From: Burkholderia sp. WP9
GTDB taxonomy: Bacteria; Pseudomonadota; Gammaproteobacteria; Burkholderiales; Burkholderiaceae
Direction: 5' to 3'
Assembly: GCF_900104795.1 (NCBI RefSeq)
Contig: NZ_FNTG01000002.1
Span: forward strand, 2,976,001-3,040,000
DNA: 64,000 nt
The position numbers and the translations under genes are program-made. Below are positions 16,355 through 25,076 of this stretch, piece after piece; the first letter of the stretch is position 1, and each line of letters opens with the position of its first letter. The notes beneath the pieces were generated by a model, which was given only the letters and a program-made list of their open reading frames with translations, made no database searches and was not told the origin of the DNA.

Positions 16355-17443
16355 TTATAGGGACCGGTGTGTGGCCTGGCGCTTAGCCGTAGCGTGTGCG
16401 TGAGTTTCATGGTGTTCCGCGAGGCGGACAACGGACATGAAATTTTCCCGCAATCGAGCCACGGAAGGGGTGAAAGCAGGTGGATTGCCATGAACGGGGA
16501 GAGACGTGACATCGTGAACAGGATGAGCGATCGGAGCGAATGCATAACGTCTTAACCATTCACCATACCCGCGCACCAGAAAGCCTCCCGAGCGATCGAT
16601 GTATTGCTGGCGGGACGTTTCATACACTTTCCGAAGCGCAAACCAGGGCACTTGGGGAAGGTCATGGTGTACTGCGTGATAGTTATTGTTCAGAAACAGC
16701 AGACGCCAGAACCACGCCGCTTCGTTGACGACGGTGCGATGCTCGTGCGCGTGCGCCGTACGATGTTCCTGGAACGAGCGGACCGAACCCAGCGACAGCG
16801 ATCCATATCCCACACCGACAATAAAGACCCACGCCGGGACCGCGCAAACATGTTGCAGCCAGGCGGTGAGCGCGGCGAGTGCGGCGAAGTGCGCAAGCCA
16901 CACCGGCACATCGCGCCATTCACCACGTTTGATCTGACGGAGCGCATCGACACCGGTTGCGGCGATGGCGAACGCGGGCCCGACCAGCAGGCGGCCGATA
17001 AACGTATTACGGAAGGTCAGCAGCGCACGAATCGCCCAACCCGCGCGTCGCCACGCGCTAGCGCTGACGAAGTAACTCTCGGGATCGCGCTCGGGATGCG
17101 TGAGATACGCATCGTCGTGATGTCGAAGATGCGAATCGCGGTAAATGCCATACGGAAAGCACACGGCGAGCGGCGCGAAACCGAGCAGCGCGTTGACGAA
17201 CGGCGAACGCGTGGGGTGGCCGTGCAGCAGTTCATGCTGCAATGACATGTACCACGTGCCGAGCACAGCCAGCAGGAGCGTAGTAAGCGGTAAGCCGAGG
17301 TCGCGCACATGTGTCGCCACGCTGAACCATCCGCCATAGATCGTCACGATCAGCGCCCAGGTTGGCCATTGCGTGCGCCATGTCCAGCTTGTCGCGAGGC
17401 GGGCGAGTGTGTTGCGTTGCGTGTCGTCGAGGTAAATCGCCAT
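16355..17443 (-). CDS. membrane fatty acid desaturase
   Basis: A 362-residue integral membrane di-iron desaturase. The three histidine boxes are HELLH (70-74), HLRHH (105-109) and HAVHH in the C-terminal half. Hydrophobic segments lie on both sides of them. It would insert a double bond (or a hydroxyl) into a lipid acyl chain at the inner membrane. It stands alone between a divergent-free gap and the CDP-diglyceride hydrolase gene, so no pathway context is given. The C-terminal tail is rich in His and Arg. Confidence 0.85.
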   Translation of the reverse strand: MAIYLDDTQRNTLARLATSWTWRTQWPTWALIVTIYGGWFSVATHVRDLGLPLTTLLLAVLGTWYMSLQHELLHGHPTRSPFVNALLGFAPLAVCFPYGIYRDSHLRHHDDAYLTHPERDPESYFVSASAWRRAGWAIRALLTFRNTFIGRLLVGPAFAIAATGVDALRQIKRGEWRDVPVWLAHFAALAALTAWLQHVCAVPAWVFIVGVGYGSLSLGSVRSFQEHRTAHAHEHRTVVNEAAWFWRLLFLNNNYHAVHHDLPQVPWFALRKVYETSRQQYIDRSGGFLVRGYGEWLRRYAFAPIAHPVHDVTSLPVHGNPPAFTPSVARLRENFMSVVRLAEHHETHAHATAKRQATHRSL

Positions 17444-17593
17444 GAAAGGGATCGGTCGGAATGCAGGTTCAGACCGATCCTACGGACCCCCGAGCATTGC
17501 CAGAACCAATTTGTTCAGCAATGCATCTGCTAAAACGTGCATAGCGGCGCCAGCTTGCGCGCGGCGGGCCGCCTAGCCTCGTTGGTCAGGCGC

Positions 17594-18382
17594 TTACCGG
17601 GCGTCCGCCACGCGGCACGCGTGATCGAGCAGGCCTTCGGCCGAGCCGTTGCCGTTCTCCACGTCGATCCCGCTGTTCACGACCAGCCAGCCGTCTTTTT
17701 CCGCGGAAGGCCCCGCACCCGTCACGAGGATGGTTTGCGTGGCCATCGTCCCGGCCCCCTGATTGTCCCGCGCGACGATGTGAAACGGATTGTCAGCGTG
17801 CGTGAGCGCGCTCACGCGCATGATGCGGTAACGGTTGCCGTCGAGCGTATCCCAATGCCATTCGTCAGGCGCATCTTTCGCGTGCCGTGCGAGCGCTTCA
17901 CTGATAGCGCCGCGCATGCAATCGATATGAATATGCAACTGGTTTTGCGAGCGGCGGTATTGCGAGTTGATCTCGAGGCCGAGTTGATTGTCCGGCAGAT
18001 CACGCTTGACCGACTTCTCGACGTAGGTCCGCGCGTTCCAGGCGTCGGCCCAATAGTCCTGCGCGTGCGGCGCGAGCACGAGTGGGCTTTCAATGCCGGT
18101 GATACGGTCGGTTGGAATCAATAGATACTGCGACCGTCCGACAATATCCTTCAGGATAGCGTAGCGTTTGTCCAGGTCGACTGCCGTGCATTGGCCCGGC
18201 GTGCCGGTGGCCTGTTGCGACGGCACACAGCGCAGGTCGACAATTTTCCACAGCGCATTCGAGTCGATTGTGGCGAGGCGCGCGCATGCGCTTGCAGCCA
18301 GCGCGACGGCTAACGTGGCCACGATTCGCGCACCGTAGCGAAAGCGGGCCCGTCTGCGGTGGGCGGGCGTTGGTGTTTTCAT
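17594..18382 (-). CDS. cdh: CDP-diacylglycerol pyrophosphatase
   Basis: A 262-residue protein with an N-terminal hydrophobic export segment ending LAASACA, a possible lipobox. The conserved HIT-like motif of Cdh is present (NQLHIHIDCMRG), together with the central SRQYLLIPTDRITGIESP-like segment seen in the family. It hydrolyses CDP-diacylglycerol to phosphatidate and CMP at the membrane. ATG 18382 starts MKTPTPAHRRR; the longer upstream frame is Ser/Arg-rich and unlikely to be translated. It follows the amidase gene on the same strand with a 49-base gap. Confidence 0.85.
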   Translation of the reverse strand: MKTPTPAHRRRARFRYGARIVATLAVALAASACARLATIDSNALWKIVDLRCVPSQQATGTPGQCTAVDLDKRYAILKDIVGRSQYLLIPTDRITGIESPLVLAPHAQDYWADAWNARTYVEKSVKRDLPDNQLGLEINSQYRRSQNQLHIHIDCMRGAISEALARHAKDAPDEWHWDTLDGNRYRIMRVSALTHADNPFHIVARDNQGAGTMATQTILVTGAGPSAEKDGWLVVNSGIDVENGNGSAEGLLDHACRVADAR

Positions 18383-18431
18383 CGGCGGCAGAGTCAAATT
18401 TTTTAGAGTTGTCGCGAAGGTTGTTTCGGTA

Positions 18432-19886
18432 TCAGAGCAACGGCGCCGGCAGCGCGCCGAGGATCTGCTCGAAGGCGACGCCGATGGCAAGAAGGCGCCG
18501 GTCCTCACCGAGTGGCCCATCCAGTTCCAGTCCAACCGGCAGGCCGCCCGCCGTCATGCCCGCCGGCAGCGAAAGTCCCGGAATGCCCGAGGTGCTGGCC
18601 GGATCGGTGTTGCGCAGGAACGCGTCCATCGTGTCGATCGGCGGCGATCCGTCTATGGATACCGTCGACGAGCCGTTCACGTCGTCGATCGGCACGGCGG
18701 CGAGGCGCGTGGTCGGAAACAGCAGCGCGTCGAGGCGTTCATCGGCGAAGGTCGCGGCAACGTATTGCTGCAAGCGCGGCCGCCAGTCACTCAGCGCCGC
18801 GTCGTAGTGCTCGCCGAGGACATCGGCGAGTACGCCGTCGTAGATCGCGCGCACGTCCGGGCTCGCGATGCGGGCCGCCATGTCGACGACGGTTCTGACC
18901 GGCGCATCATTGGCGACGAGCCAGGCGAGCACGTCGTCGCGCACCTCATGGATCGCAATCGGGCCGCCCACCATGCCATTCAGACCGTTCAACTCGCTCA
19001 TTGCCACGGGCACGAACACCACGCCCGCCGCTTCGAGCCTCTTCAACGCGGCACGCGCGACGTCCTCCACCTGCCGTTCGAGCCCTTCCCACAGCGGCGC
19101 GGGCAAGCCGATGCGCAAGCTGTTCAGCGCGAGGACCGGCAACGCGCCGGCGCCGGTGATCACGCCGTCGAGCAGCGCGATATCGGCGACGGTGCGCGCC
19201 ATCGGCCCCACCGTGTCGCGCGTATGGCTGATCGGCACCACGGCGTCCGGATCGTGATAGCGCCGCTCGGCGCCGCCGTTGCCGACCGACGGACGAAACC
19301 CCACGGTGCCCGTCAACGCGGCGGGGATGCGGGTCGAACCGCCCGTGTCGGTGCCGAGGCCCGCCGGCGCGATACGCGCGGCAATCGCCGCCGCCGTGCC
19401 GCCGGACGAGCCGCCCGGAATCAGCGTGGGATCGTAGGGATTGCGCACCGGCCCGGCGTGCGAGGCGAGGTTCGTGCTCGTAATGCCGAATGCCAGTTCG
19501 TGCATATTGGCTTTGCCGAGTATGATCGCGCCCGCGTCGATGAGGCGCTGCACCGAGGGCGCATTGGACTTTGGCACGAAGCCCGCGAGCGCCGGGGTGC
19601 CCGCCGAGGTTTGCAAGCCGGCGGTGTTGATGTTGTCTTTCACGACAATGGCGAGGCCTGCGAGAGGCAAGCGCACCTTGTCGGCCGCGGGCAGTGCGTC
19701 GATGCGCCGCGCGGCGGCGAGCGCGCCGTCGAGGTCGAGCGTGGTGAGCGCATTGAGGCTCGAGAGCGCCGCCGCTCGCGCGAGCAGGGTGGCCACATAG
19801 TCGGCGGCCTTCAGGCGGCCGGACTGGATCGCGGCAACGGCTTGCGTGGCGCTCAGCGCGAGTTGTTCATCAACGGTCCATGTCAT
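18432..19886 (-). CDS. amidase-signature hydrolase (indoleacetamide hydrolase-like)
   Basis: A 484-residue amidase-signature enzyme. The catalytic triad is visible: Lys in AIVVKDN (K83), the cis-Ser in PGGSSGG (S160/S161) and the nucleophile Ser in GTDTGGSTRIPA (S184). No signal peptide is evident, so it acts in the cytosol on an amide substrate. Overall arrangement is like IaaH-type and related plant-associated amidases, but no tryptophan monooxygenase gene is nearby, so an auxin role is not supported. ATG 19886 follows AAGGAGACACC. Confidence 0.88.
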   Translation of the reverse strand: MTWTVDEQLALSATQAVAAIQSGRLKAADYVATLLARAAALSSLNALTTLDLDGALAAARRIDALPAADKVRLPLAGLAIVVKDNINTAGLQTSAGTPALAGFVPKSNAPSVQRLIDAGAIILGKANMHELAFGITSTNLASHAGPVRNPYDPTLIPGGSSGGTAAAIAARIAPAGLGTDTGGSTRIPAALTGTVGFRPSVGNGGAERRYHDPDAVVPISHTRDTVGPMARTVADIALLDGVITGAGALPVLALNSLRIGLPAPLWEGLERQVEDVARAALKRLEAAGVVFVPVAMSELNGLNGMVGGPIAIHEVRDDVLAWLVANDAPVRTVVDMAARIASPDVRAIYDGVLADVLGEHYDAALSDWRPRLQQYVAATFADERLDALLFPTTRLAAVPIDDVNGSSTVSIDGSPPIDTMDAFLRNTDPASTSGIPGLSLPAGMTAGGLPVGLELDGPLGEDRRLLAIGVAFEQILGALPAPLL

Positions 19887-19905
19887 GGCCGGTGTCTCCT
19901 TCGTC

Positions 19906-20820
19906 TTATGTCGGTGTCCGGCGCGAGGGTTTCATGAAGCGCAGGGCGAGACGCGCGAGCGTCGGCACCAGCTTGGGACGCAACAGTCTTGCATCGTAGC
20001 CGCTCATGCGCCGGTCATTTTCCGCGAGGCACAACGCGAACAGGTCGCGCGCGTTCATGGCTTCGCCGATCACGCCGCTGCTCGCGGGAAGAAAATTCGA
20101 ATCGTGCGCCATGCCTTCAGCGTCGATACCTTTCGCGATCGCCACACGCTGCCAGACCAGCACCACCCAGATCGCGGCTACGCGCAACGCGTGCCACGGT
20201 CTGCGCCACAGCGGCATGGTGCGGCGATGCCACGCCACCCAGTTGATGAAAAACAGGATGTGGCGCGCCTCTTCCTGAATCACGGGCTCGAAAGTCTCGA
20301 CCAGCGCCTCGGGGAAAAAGCCTGACTGCTGCGCCGAGCGGAACAGCCCGAACGCAAAGAAACTGTCGATGCACTCGCTATAGCCCGTGCGCATCCATTC
20401 CCACTCGGCGTCGCGCGGGACGGGATAGGGTGGCTCGGGTGCGATCTCGATCCCGTAGGCGGCAATCAGCTTCGAGAGCACGTGCTTGTGACGTGCTTCT
20501 TCGTCGCCGTCCATGGTGATCGCTTCGCGCAGCAGGGGATCGCTCAATTGCGCGGCATAGGTATGCACGGCGATCGACGCGCGGCCTTCGGTCTGCACCG
20601 CGATGTCCCAGATCGGCAGCGCGCACAGCCGTTCGAGCGCATCCGGCGGCAACGCCGGCCAGTCGATCACGGCCGGCTTATAGGGGTTGTGGGTTTCAAG
20701 CAGCATGCGGCAAAACATCTGCTTGTGCGCCTCGGAACCGATCTTCACGCGGGCGGGGCCGTGGAAGGTCCAATGGCGCAGGGTGCGGTCTTCGGCAACA
20801 TCTGTCAGTGTGTCGGACAT
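19906..20820 (-). CDS. ferritin-like di-iron domain protein of unknown function
   Basis: A 304-residue protein with two E-x-x-H-type helices, DGDEEARHKHVL and IQEEARHILFF, as in ferritin-like di-iron oxygenase folds. A hydrophobic stretch follows (AAIWVVLVWQ), so it may be membrane-associated. ATG 20820 (MSDTLTDVAEDR) is chosen because the open frame further upstream overlaps the neighbouring promoter region. The amidase gene follows after 19 bases on the same strand, suggesting a two-gene operon. The reaction is unknown. Confidence 0.75.
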   Translation of the reverse strand: MSDTLTDVAEDRTLRHWTFHGPARVKIGSEAHKQMFCRMLLETHNPYKPAVIDWPALPPDALERLCALPIWDIAVQTEGRASIAVHTYAAQLSDPLLREAITMDGDEEARHKHVLSKLIAAYGIEIAPEPPYPVPRDAEWEWMRTGYSECIDSFFAFGLFRSAQQSGFFPEALVETFEPVIQEEARHILFFINWVAWHRRTMPLWRRPWHALRVAAIWVVLVWQRVAIAKGIDAEGMAHDSNFLPASSGVIGEAMNARDLFALCLAENDRRMSGYDARLLRPKLVPTLARLALRFMKPSRRTPT

Positions 20821-20948
20821 GGCAGGCGTACAGAGGGCGAACTCGATGTGTCGCCTATTCTGGCACAACCTTTCAAATTCCGACGTCGAGCGGCGCACGC
20901 CTCGCGGCGCCGCTCCCGACGCGCATGATGCGCTTGAAGCGAGAGGCG

Positions 20949-21164
20949 TTACTGGTGGTTATCGATCCACATGCGTCCCCAGCGGAATGCGTAGGCAAGA
21001 GCGTGCTCTTCGTCGAAGAAGTAATCGAGCGCGTCGAATGAATACGCCTGAGCGTGGCTCGCGGAAGTTTTCTCGATGGTCAGGTTGGCGGCGAACAGGC
21101 CATTGGGAAGCTGTTGTGCGGCCGGTGCAACTTCATAACCCTTGTAGCGAATATGTGCGTTCAT
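20949..21164 (-). CDS. small conserved YKGY-motif protein
   Basis: A 71-residue soluble protein beginning MNAHIRYKGYEVAPAAQ. The segment YKGYEV-x-P recurs as YKGYEIHP in the 93-residue protein at 57320-57601, so the two belong to one small family. C-terminal aromatic residues (FFDEEHALAYAFRWGRMWID) suggest a compact alpha/beta fold. No function is known to me. Confidence 0.65.
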   Translation of the reverse strand: MNAHIRYKGYEVAPAAQQLPNGLFAANLTIEKTSASHAQAYSFDALDYFFDEEHALAYAFRWGRMWIDNHQ

Positions 21165-21520
21165 GATTTTTGACAGTCAGTGTCCCCGCGTGCGTTGCGA
21201 GAAGGCCGGCTCGTCGGACGCAACCCGTAGCGTCACGCGGCCGGTAAATCAGCGGGCAGGTCAAAGACTAGGCCGCGCTGCGCAGCGGGTGAACCAATCA
21301 ATCGTCGTTAGCAAATCAGCAGGCAGGTTAGGAGTAGCCCCGATCGGATCATATGCGCTGTGTTCGAGCACACTATCCGGCGTTGTGGATCGCGGGTCTG
21401 TTATGTGCCGCACGGTTTGCACGAACGACGACGACCGCCGTGGCCGCCCGGGCGGATCCACGGCGTCGTGAGACGGTAGGCAGAGAAGGGAACTAAACCG
21501 AGGGAGTTAAACCGAGGGAA
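21165..21520. other. intergenic region without recognised content
   Basis: About 356 bases between the YKGY protein start and the end of the FMN reductase gene. Short open frames exist, but none has coding character. No terminator or repeat was seen. Confidence 0.5.
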
Positions 21521-22180
21521 TCAAACCGCGTGCAGCAGGCGTGCGGACGGCGTGTCCTTGAGCGCGCTGCCGATCGGCGCGGCGTCCGGCGTGCGATGCG
21601 CGTTGAACGCCAGCGCGAATTGCGCGGCTTGCTGGCCGACCGTGGCGAGCTGATCGACGACCTTCGCGTCGGAACAGGTGTCGACGGTATCGAAGCGCGT
21701 TTCCAGCGTGTTGATGCCGGCGCCGAACGGCGTGGGCCAGCCGCGCAACGCGTGAACGATCGAGCGCAACGACGTCAGCACCGAGCCGGCGGCTTGCCAG
21801 CCGTAAGCCGTGACGATACAGCCGACCGCGCGGCCGTCCAGATACGGGCGTTCGTCGGCGCGCAGTTCTTCCAGCGTGTCGAGCGCGTTCTTGACGAGAC
21901 CGGATACGCCGCCGTGATAGCCCGGTGTGGCGATGATCAGCGCGTCCGCGTGGCGCACGGCCTCGATCAGTTCGAGCTGCTCGTCCGTGCGGTGGGGCTG
22001 TTCCGGAGCATAGTGAGGCAAGCTATGCAGGAAGGTGCCGCCGAACAGGCGGGTGTTCGCGCCGGCGGCTTGCGCGCCACGCAACGCGAAGCCGAGTGCG
22101 CGCTCGGTCGACGAAGCGGCGCGCGTCGTGCCGCCAATGCCGACGACGAGCGGCCGGCGAGAATGATCGAAACTGGTCAA
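21521..22180 (-). CDS. NAD(P)H-dependent FMN reductase
   Basis: A 219-residue flavodoxin-fold protein. The N-terminal FMN phosphate loop GIGGTTRAASSTERAL is present, as is the ATPGYHGGVSGLVKNALD motif typical of NADPH-dependent FMN reductases. It would reduce FMN (or a quinone/azo substrate) with NAD(P)H. The start is taken as TTG 22180 because AAGGAGC lies seven bases upstream; the longer frame upstream is Arg/Pro-rich. The neighbouring genes give no pathway. Confidence 0.83.
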   Translation of the reverse strand: MTSFDHSRRPLVVGIGGTTRAASSTERALGFALRGAQAAGANTRLFGGTFLHSLPHYAPEQPHRTDEQLELIEAVRHADALIIATPGYHGGVSGLVKNALDTLEELRADERPYLDGRAVGCIVTAYGWQAAGSVLTSLRSIVHALRGWPTPFGAGINTLETRFDTVDTCSDAKVVDQLATVGQQAAQFALAFNAHRTPDAAPIGSALKDTPSARLLHAV

Positions 22181-22434
22181 CGAAATGCTCCTTCGGTAGC
22201 GGCTCACGATGCGCCGGCGCGGGGCTGCGCGCAGCGGACCGGGGCGAACCGGACTTTGAAGTGTCATCTTAATGAGCGCGGGGCGCGGCACGAAGCGACT
22301 TTTTGTTCTAACGATATAACCGCGCGGCGTGTTGGCGCAGTGGCGGTGCGCCCGCCGCCGGCACGGCGGGGGCATGTAACACGCCCTGCAATGCACTTGA
22401 GGCCGCGCCGGATAAGCATATGGCGAAGCATTGG

Positions 22435-22463
22435 TTGGGCGCGCGACAACGGGCGGCTATGAT
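22435..22463 (+). promoter_or_regulatory. sigma-70-type promoter of the candidate small RNA
   Basis: TTGGGC (22435-22440), exactly 17 bases, TATGAT (22458-22463). Transcription would start near 22470, about 66 bases before the end of the terminator. Confidence 0.6.
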
Positions 22464-22469
22464 CGAATC

Positions 22470-22536
22470 GTCTCCTCCATGACATCTCCTTGACATGGGA
22501 TTCGGCCTCGCCACGCCAGTGGCGGGGCCTTTTTTT
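22470..22536 (+). ncRNA. candidate small RNA with anti-Shine-Dalgarno loop
   Basis: The predicted transcript of about 67 nt has UCUCCUCC near its 5' end. A 5-bp stem follows (CCATG 22477-22481 with CATGG 22494-22498) whose 12-base loop contains UCUCCUU. An 11-bp GC-rich terminator stem with seven Ts ends it. No protein gene ends at this terminator. The layout (anti-SD loop plus terminator) is shared with the element at 32201-32260 on the minus strand. An attenuated leader of the J-protein gene is the alternative. Confidence 0.6.
22504..22536 (+). terminator. intrinsic terminator of the candidate small RNA
   Basis: An 11-bp stem (22504-22514 with 22519-22529, one G-U pair), loop GCCA, followed by seven Ts at 22530-22536. 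This is among the clearest intrinsic terminators in the window. Confidence 0.88.
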
Positions 22537-22639
22537 ATCCGGCGAGCGAGCAGCGCCCGCGCGGACCGCTTCACGATAAAGCCGTTTTTTGCATGCTACG
22601 ATGGTCCGCGAAGCGAATCACCGCGAGGTCGAGCAAGCA

Positions 22640-23332
22640 ATGGCAACCCTTTATGACACCCTCGGCGTGCCCACGCACGCCACGGACGAAGAAATCAAGC
22701 GGGCCTACCGGAAGGCCGCGATGAAGTGGCATCCCGACCGAAATGGCGGCGCCGAGGAAGTTGCGCGCGCCACCTTCCAGGAAATCAAGGACGCGTATGC
22801 GATCCTCTCCGACGCCGCGCAACGCAAGGTGTACGACTCGGTCTACGCCGAGCAGATGCGCGGCTGGGAAGCGCAACGCGCTCGCCAGCAGCAGGCCCGC
22901 GCCGAGCGCGAAGCGGCGGCGCGGGCCGCTGAAGAGGCCGCGTATGCGGAGATGGTCTCGCTAGCCATGCGTTTCGCCGATGATGGCCACAACCGCGACG
23001 TGCTGTTCGGCGTGCTGCTTGGGCGTCGATGCGAGGCGCGGCGAGCCGCGCAGATCGCGGATAGCGTGTCGGCGCTGCAGATCTCGCGCCGTGAAGCTGC
23101 GAAGGCAAAAGCGAACGCGGCGGCCGATACGGTCAATGCGCCCGAGGCTGCCGATATTGCCGATGTATCAGCGCAGCCCGAAACCACGTCTGCGAAACAG
23201 GACGGCGCGACGCAAGCCGCGCAGGCCAACCGCACCGCTCCTGACAAGCGTGCGGAACCCGCAGCCGAAGCTCATCCGGCGGGTGTCTTCGAAGGCTTGT
23301 GGTTTCAGTTTCTCAATGGATTGCGGTTTTAA
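22640..23332 (+). CDS. J-domain protein (DnaJ family)
   Basis: A 230-residue protein. A complete J domain occupies residues 1-70 ([35 protein letters not shown] at 31-33, then [21 protein letters not shown]). An Ala/Arg/Glu-rich coiled region (about 80-110) and an Ala/Pro-rich variable tail follow. There are no zinc-finger or C-terminal DnaJ domains, so it is a specialised co-chaperone that would stimulate a DnaK ATPase. ATG 22640 begins [10 protein letters not shown]; a longer upstream frame lacks a ribosome-binding site. Confidence 0.88.
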   Translation: MATLYDTLGVPTHATDEEIKRAYRKAAMKWHPDRNGGAEEVARATFQEIKDAYAILSDAAQRKVYDSVYAEQMRGWEAQRARQQQARAEREAAARAAEEAAYAEMVSLAMRFADDGHNRDVLFGVLLGRRCEARRAAQIADSVSALQISRREAAKAKANAAADTVNAPEAADIADVSAQPETTSAKQDGATQAAQANRTAPDKRAEPAAEAHPAGVFEGLWFQFLNGLRF

Positions 23333-23602
23333 CCTGTCGCGTTTCGGGCCGAGTTTCGGGCCGAAACAGGAGCCCTCGAATCGCAGCCATGTGAGGAATA
23401 GCGCCTTGGCCGCTAGACCATAGAGGTAGACCGAATTGATATAGAGAGCAGGCTTTAGCGCCCGAATTTGCGCTTCTAGAATTAAAAACATGGCCGTGGA
23501 ATGCGAGGTCCGATCACGGCAAGTAAGAGCGATGCCTGCTCATTGCCACGCGAACCGCTTCGCTCGATTTCCACGCAGTCGATCCCTAGAGGCACGACGG
23601 CC

Positions 23603-23803
23603 ATGTTCACTTTCATCGTAGTCGTTGCGGTGGCGGCGTTTATTCCCTACGTCGCGGCACCCGGTATTGCCAATGGCGTGAAGGCGATCAGCACGCCGCC
23701 CGCGGCGATGTTGTTCGACACTCCGCCCGCACCGGCGGCCGGCGGAAGCGATGCAGCCAACCGGATCGTGTCCGGTCAGCGCGAGACCGACGCTTCCGTC
23801 TGA
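23603..23803 (+). CDS. small single-span membrane protein, hypothetical
   Basis: A 66-residue protein with one N-terminal hydrophobic segment (MFTFIVVVAVAAFIPYVAAP) and a Pro/Ala/Gly-rich tail. ATG 23603 is preferred over the longer frame from 23501. It may be membrane-anchored or secreted. No family was recognised, and confidence rests on length, the hydrophobic start and codon character. Confidence 0.45.
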   Translation: MFTFIVVVAVAAFIPYVAAPGIANGVKAISTPPAAMLFDTPPAPAAGGSDAANRIVSGQRETDASV

Positions 23804-24025
23804 AACGTGCGCGTTTCGGTTGCTCTCGAATGAAGGCTCAATGAAAGCTTTGCGCGTGCGCTGGTACACTTCGGGACGGCGCAGCGCACGGTGTCCGTGA
23901 ATGAAACTCCCCTGGTACAAATTCTCGTGGCGCAACAAATTTGATCATCGTAGTGTCACGAGGGCGCAAGACTGAGCCGGCAGAATTGCAGATAGAACCA
24001 AAAAAATACAGGGTACGGGGTAAGC

Positions 24026-24550
24026 GTGACCAGAAAATATAAGGTGCTGTTTCTCTGTCGCGAGAATTCGGCACGCAGCATCATCGCCGAAGCTCTATTG
24101 AGGGAACTGGCGGGACACCGGTTCGACGCATTCAGCGCGGGACCGGAGCCGGCCGCCCGGGTTCATCCATTCGCGGTCGCGCAATTGCGGCCAGGCATCT
24201 CGGATCTCGGCGTGCTCAGCCCGAAAAGCTGGCTGGAATTCACCGGGGAATGGGCGCCGCGCATGGACCTCGTCATCGCGCTGGACGACTCCGTCGACGC
24301 ACGCCATGCGCCCGCGTTTCCGGGTGCACCACCGTCGTGCATCTGGAATTTCGCCGATCCGCTCGCCGTGGAAATCTCCGAGTCCGAACGCGTGCGCCTG
24401 TTCGACAAGGTGTTCTGGCAAATCGTGCGGCAGGTCAGTGGGTTTATCGAACTGCCGGAATACGCAACGCCGCCATCGGCCACGGTCAACGCGGCATCGA
24501 TTTGCGCGCCCATCGTTTCGGCGCACGGCGCCACCACTTGCGACGCGTAA
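24026..24550 (+). CDS. low-molecular-weight phosphatase / arsenate reductase-like protein
   Basis: A 174-residue protein starting at GTG 24026. The N-terminal P-loop VLFLCRENSARS has the CX5R signature (C11) with Asn and Ser as in ArsC-like LMW phosphatases. The aspartate segment WNFADPLAVE near residue 110 supplies the general acid. It is a probable protein-tyrosine phosphatase or thioredoxin-linked arsenate reductase. No arsR, arsB or polysaccharide kinase gene is adjacent, so the substrate is open. The C-terminus extends some 30 residues past the usual domain end. Confidence 0.8.
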   Translation: MTRKYKVLFLCRENSARSIIAEALLRELAGHRFDAFSAGPEPAARVHPFAVAQLRPGISDLGVLSPKSWLEFTGEWAPRMDLVIALDDSVDARHAPAFPGAPPSCIWNFADPLAVEISESERVRLFDKVFWQIVRQVSGFIELPEYATPPSATVNAASICAPIVSAHGATTCDA

Positions 24551-24743
24551 TCGCTATCCGGCTCCGCTGCGGACACGACTGCGCCCAAAGCAAAACGTCA
24601 CGCAAGGTCACCGCACGGATTGCGCGGAAGTCGGCGGGTCGCCAACGGCTGCATGCGGTTAGCGCGCGAAGCCCGGTCTTTCATGGCGTTATGCCGCTCA
24701 ATCATTAGCGTGAGCCCGCACGGTGCGGTGGCTCAGCGGTGGT

Positions 24744-25076
24744 TCAGCGATTGTTCGAGCGCGCGAGCGGACTGCCTGCGAACGGATCATTTTGCCAGTC
24801 CACACGTTTTTTCGGCTGCGGCGCGGGCGCCGGCGCCGGCGCGGCCGACAACTCGAAGTGATCGATAGACTGCCCCGCGCTGATGGCCTGTTTCAGCCAC
24901 TGGGGCATCTCGCCCTGGCCGTCCCAGCTATCTCCGGTCGCGCTACGGTAGCGTTCGCCCTTTTTCGCAGCCGGCTCGGACGCCAGTACTGCAGCAAGGT
25001 CTTCTGGTTTGATACCAAACTCTTCCATGCGGTGGCGGAGATACGCAATCATGCTATCTCGCTTCCTTTCGTCCAT
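24744..25076 (-). CDS. H-NS-family nucleoid-associated protein with altered DNA-binding motif
   Basis: A 110-residue protein. The C-terminal half has the H-NS DNA-binding layout (RYRSATGDSWDGQGEMPQWL, then AISAGQSIDHFEL). The N-terminal helix is short (about 40 residues) compared with the usual oligomerisation domain, and a Pro/Ala tail follows the core. The minor-groove loop, normally QGR or RGR, reads QGE, so the key Arg is replaced by Glu. ATG 25076 has AAGGA about 11 bases upstream. It may be a modulator of H-NS rather than a silencer itself. The neighbourhood is relatively AT-rich and gene-poor. Confidence 0.65.
   Translation of the reverse strand: MDERKRDSMIAYLRHRMEEFGIKPEDLAAVLASEPAAKKGERYRSATGDSWDGQGEMPQWLKQAISAGQSIDHFELSAAPAPAPAPQPKKRVDWQNDPFAGSPLARSNNR

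Larger units (their letters stand above)
22181..22639. other. divergent intergenic region containing a probable small RNA
   Basis: The gap separates the divergent FMN reductase and J-protein genes, so no gene ends here. Nevertheless it contains a full promoter-hairpin-terminator unit on the plus strand (22435-22536), listed separately. The rest (22181-22430) shows nothing recognisable. Confidence 0.6.

Noticed and set aside
18765..19937. 390-codon plus-strand open frame over the amidase
   Set aside because: Shadow of the amidase, which has the full Ser-Ser-Lys triad.
23340..23435. tRNA-Glu-like stretch on the minus strand (GGTCTAGCGGCC..., stem around a CTC triplet, TTCGA)
   Set aside because: The T arm does not pair, the acceptor stem is absent and the base before the triplet is C rather than U. 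At most a decayed fragment.
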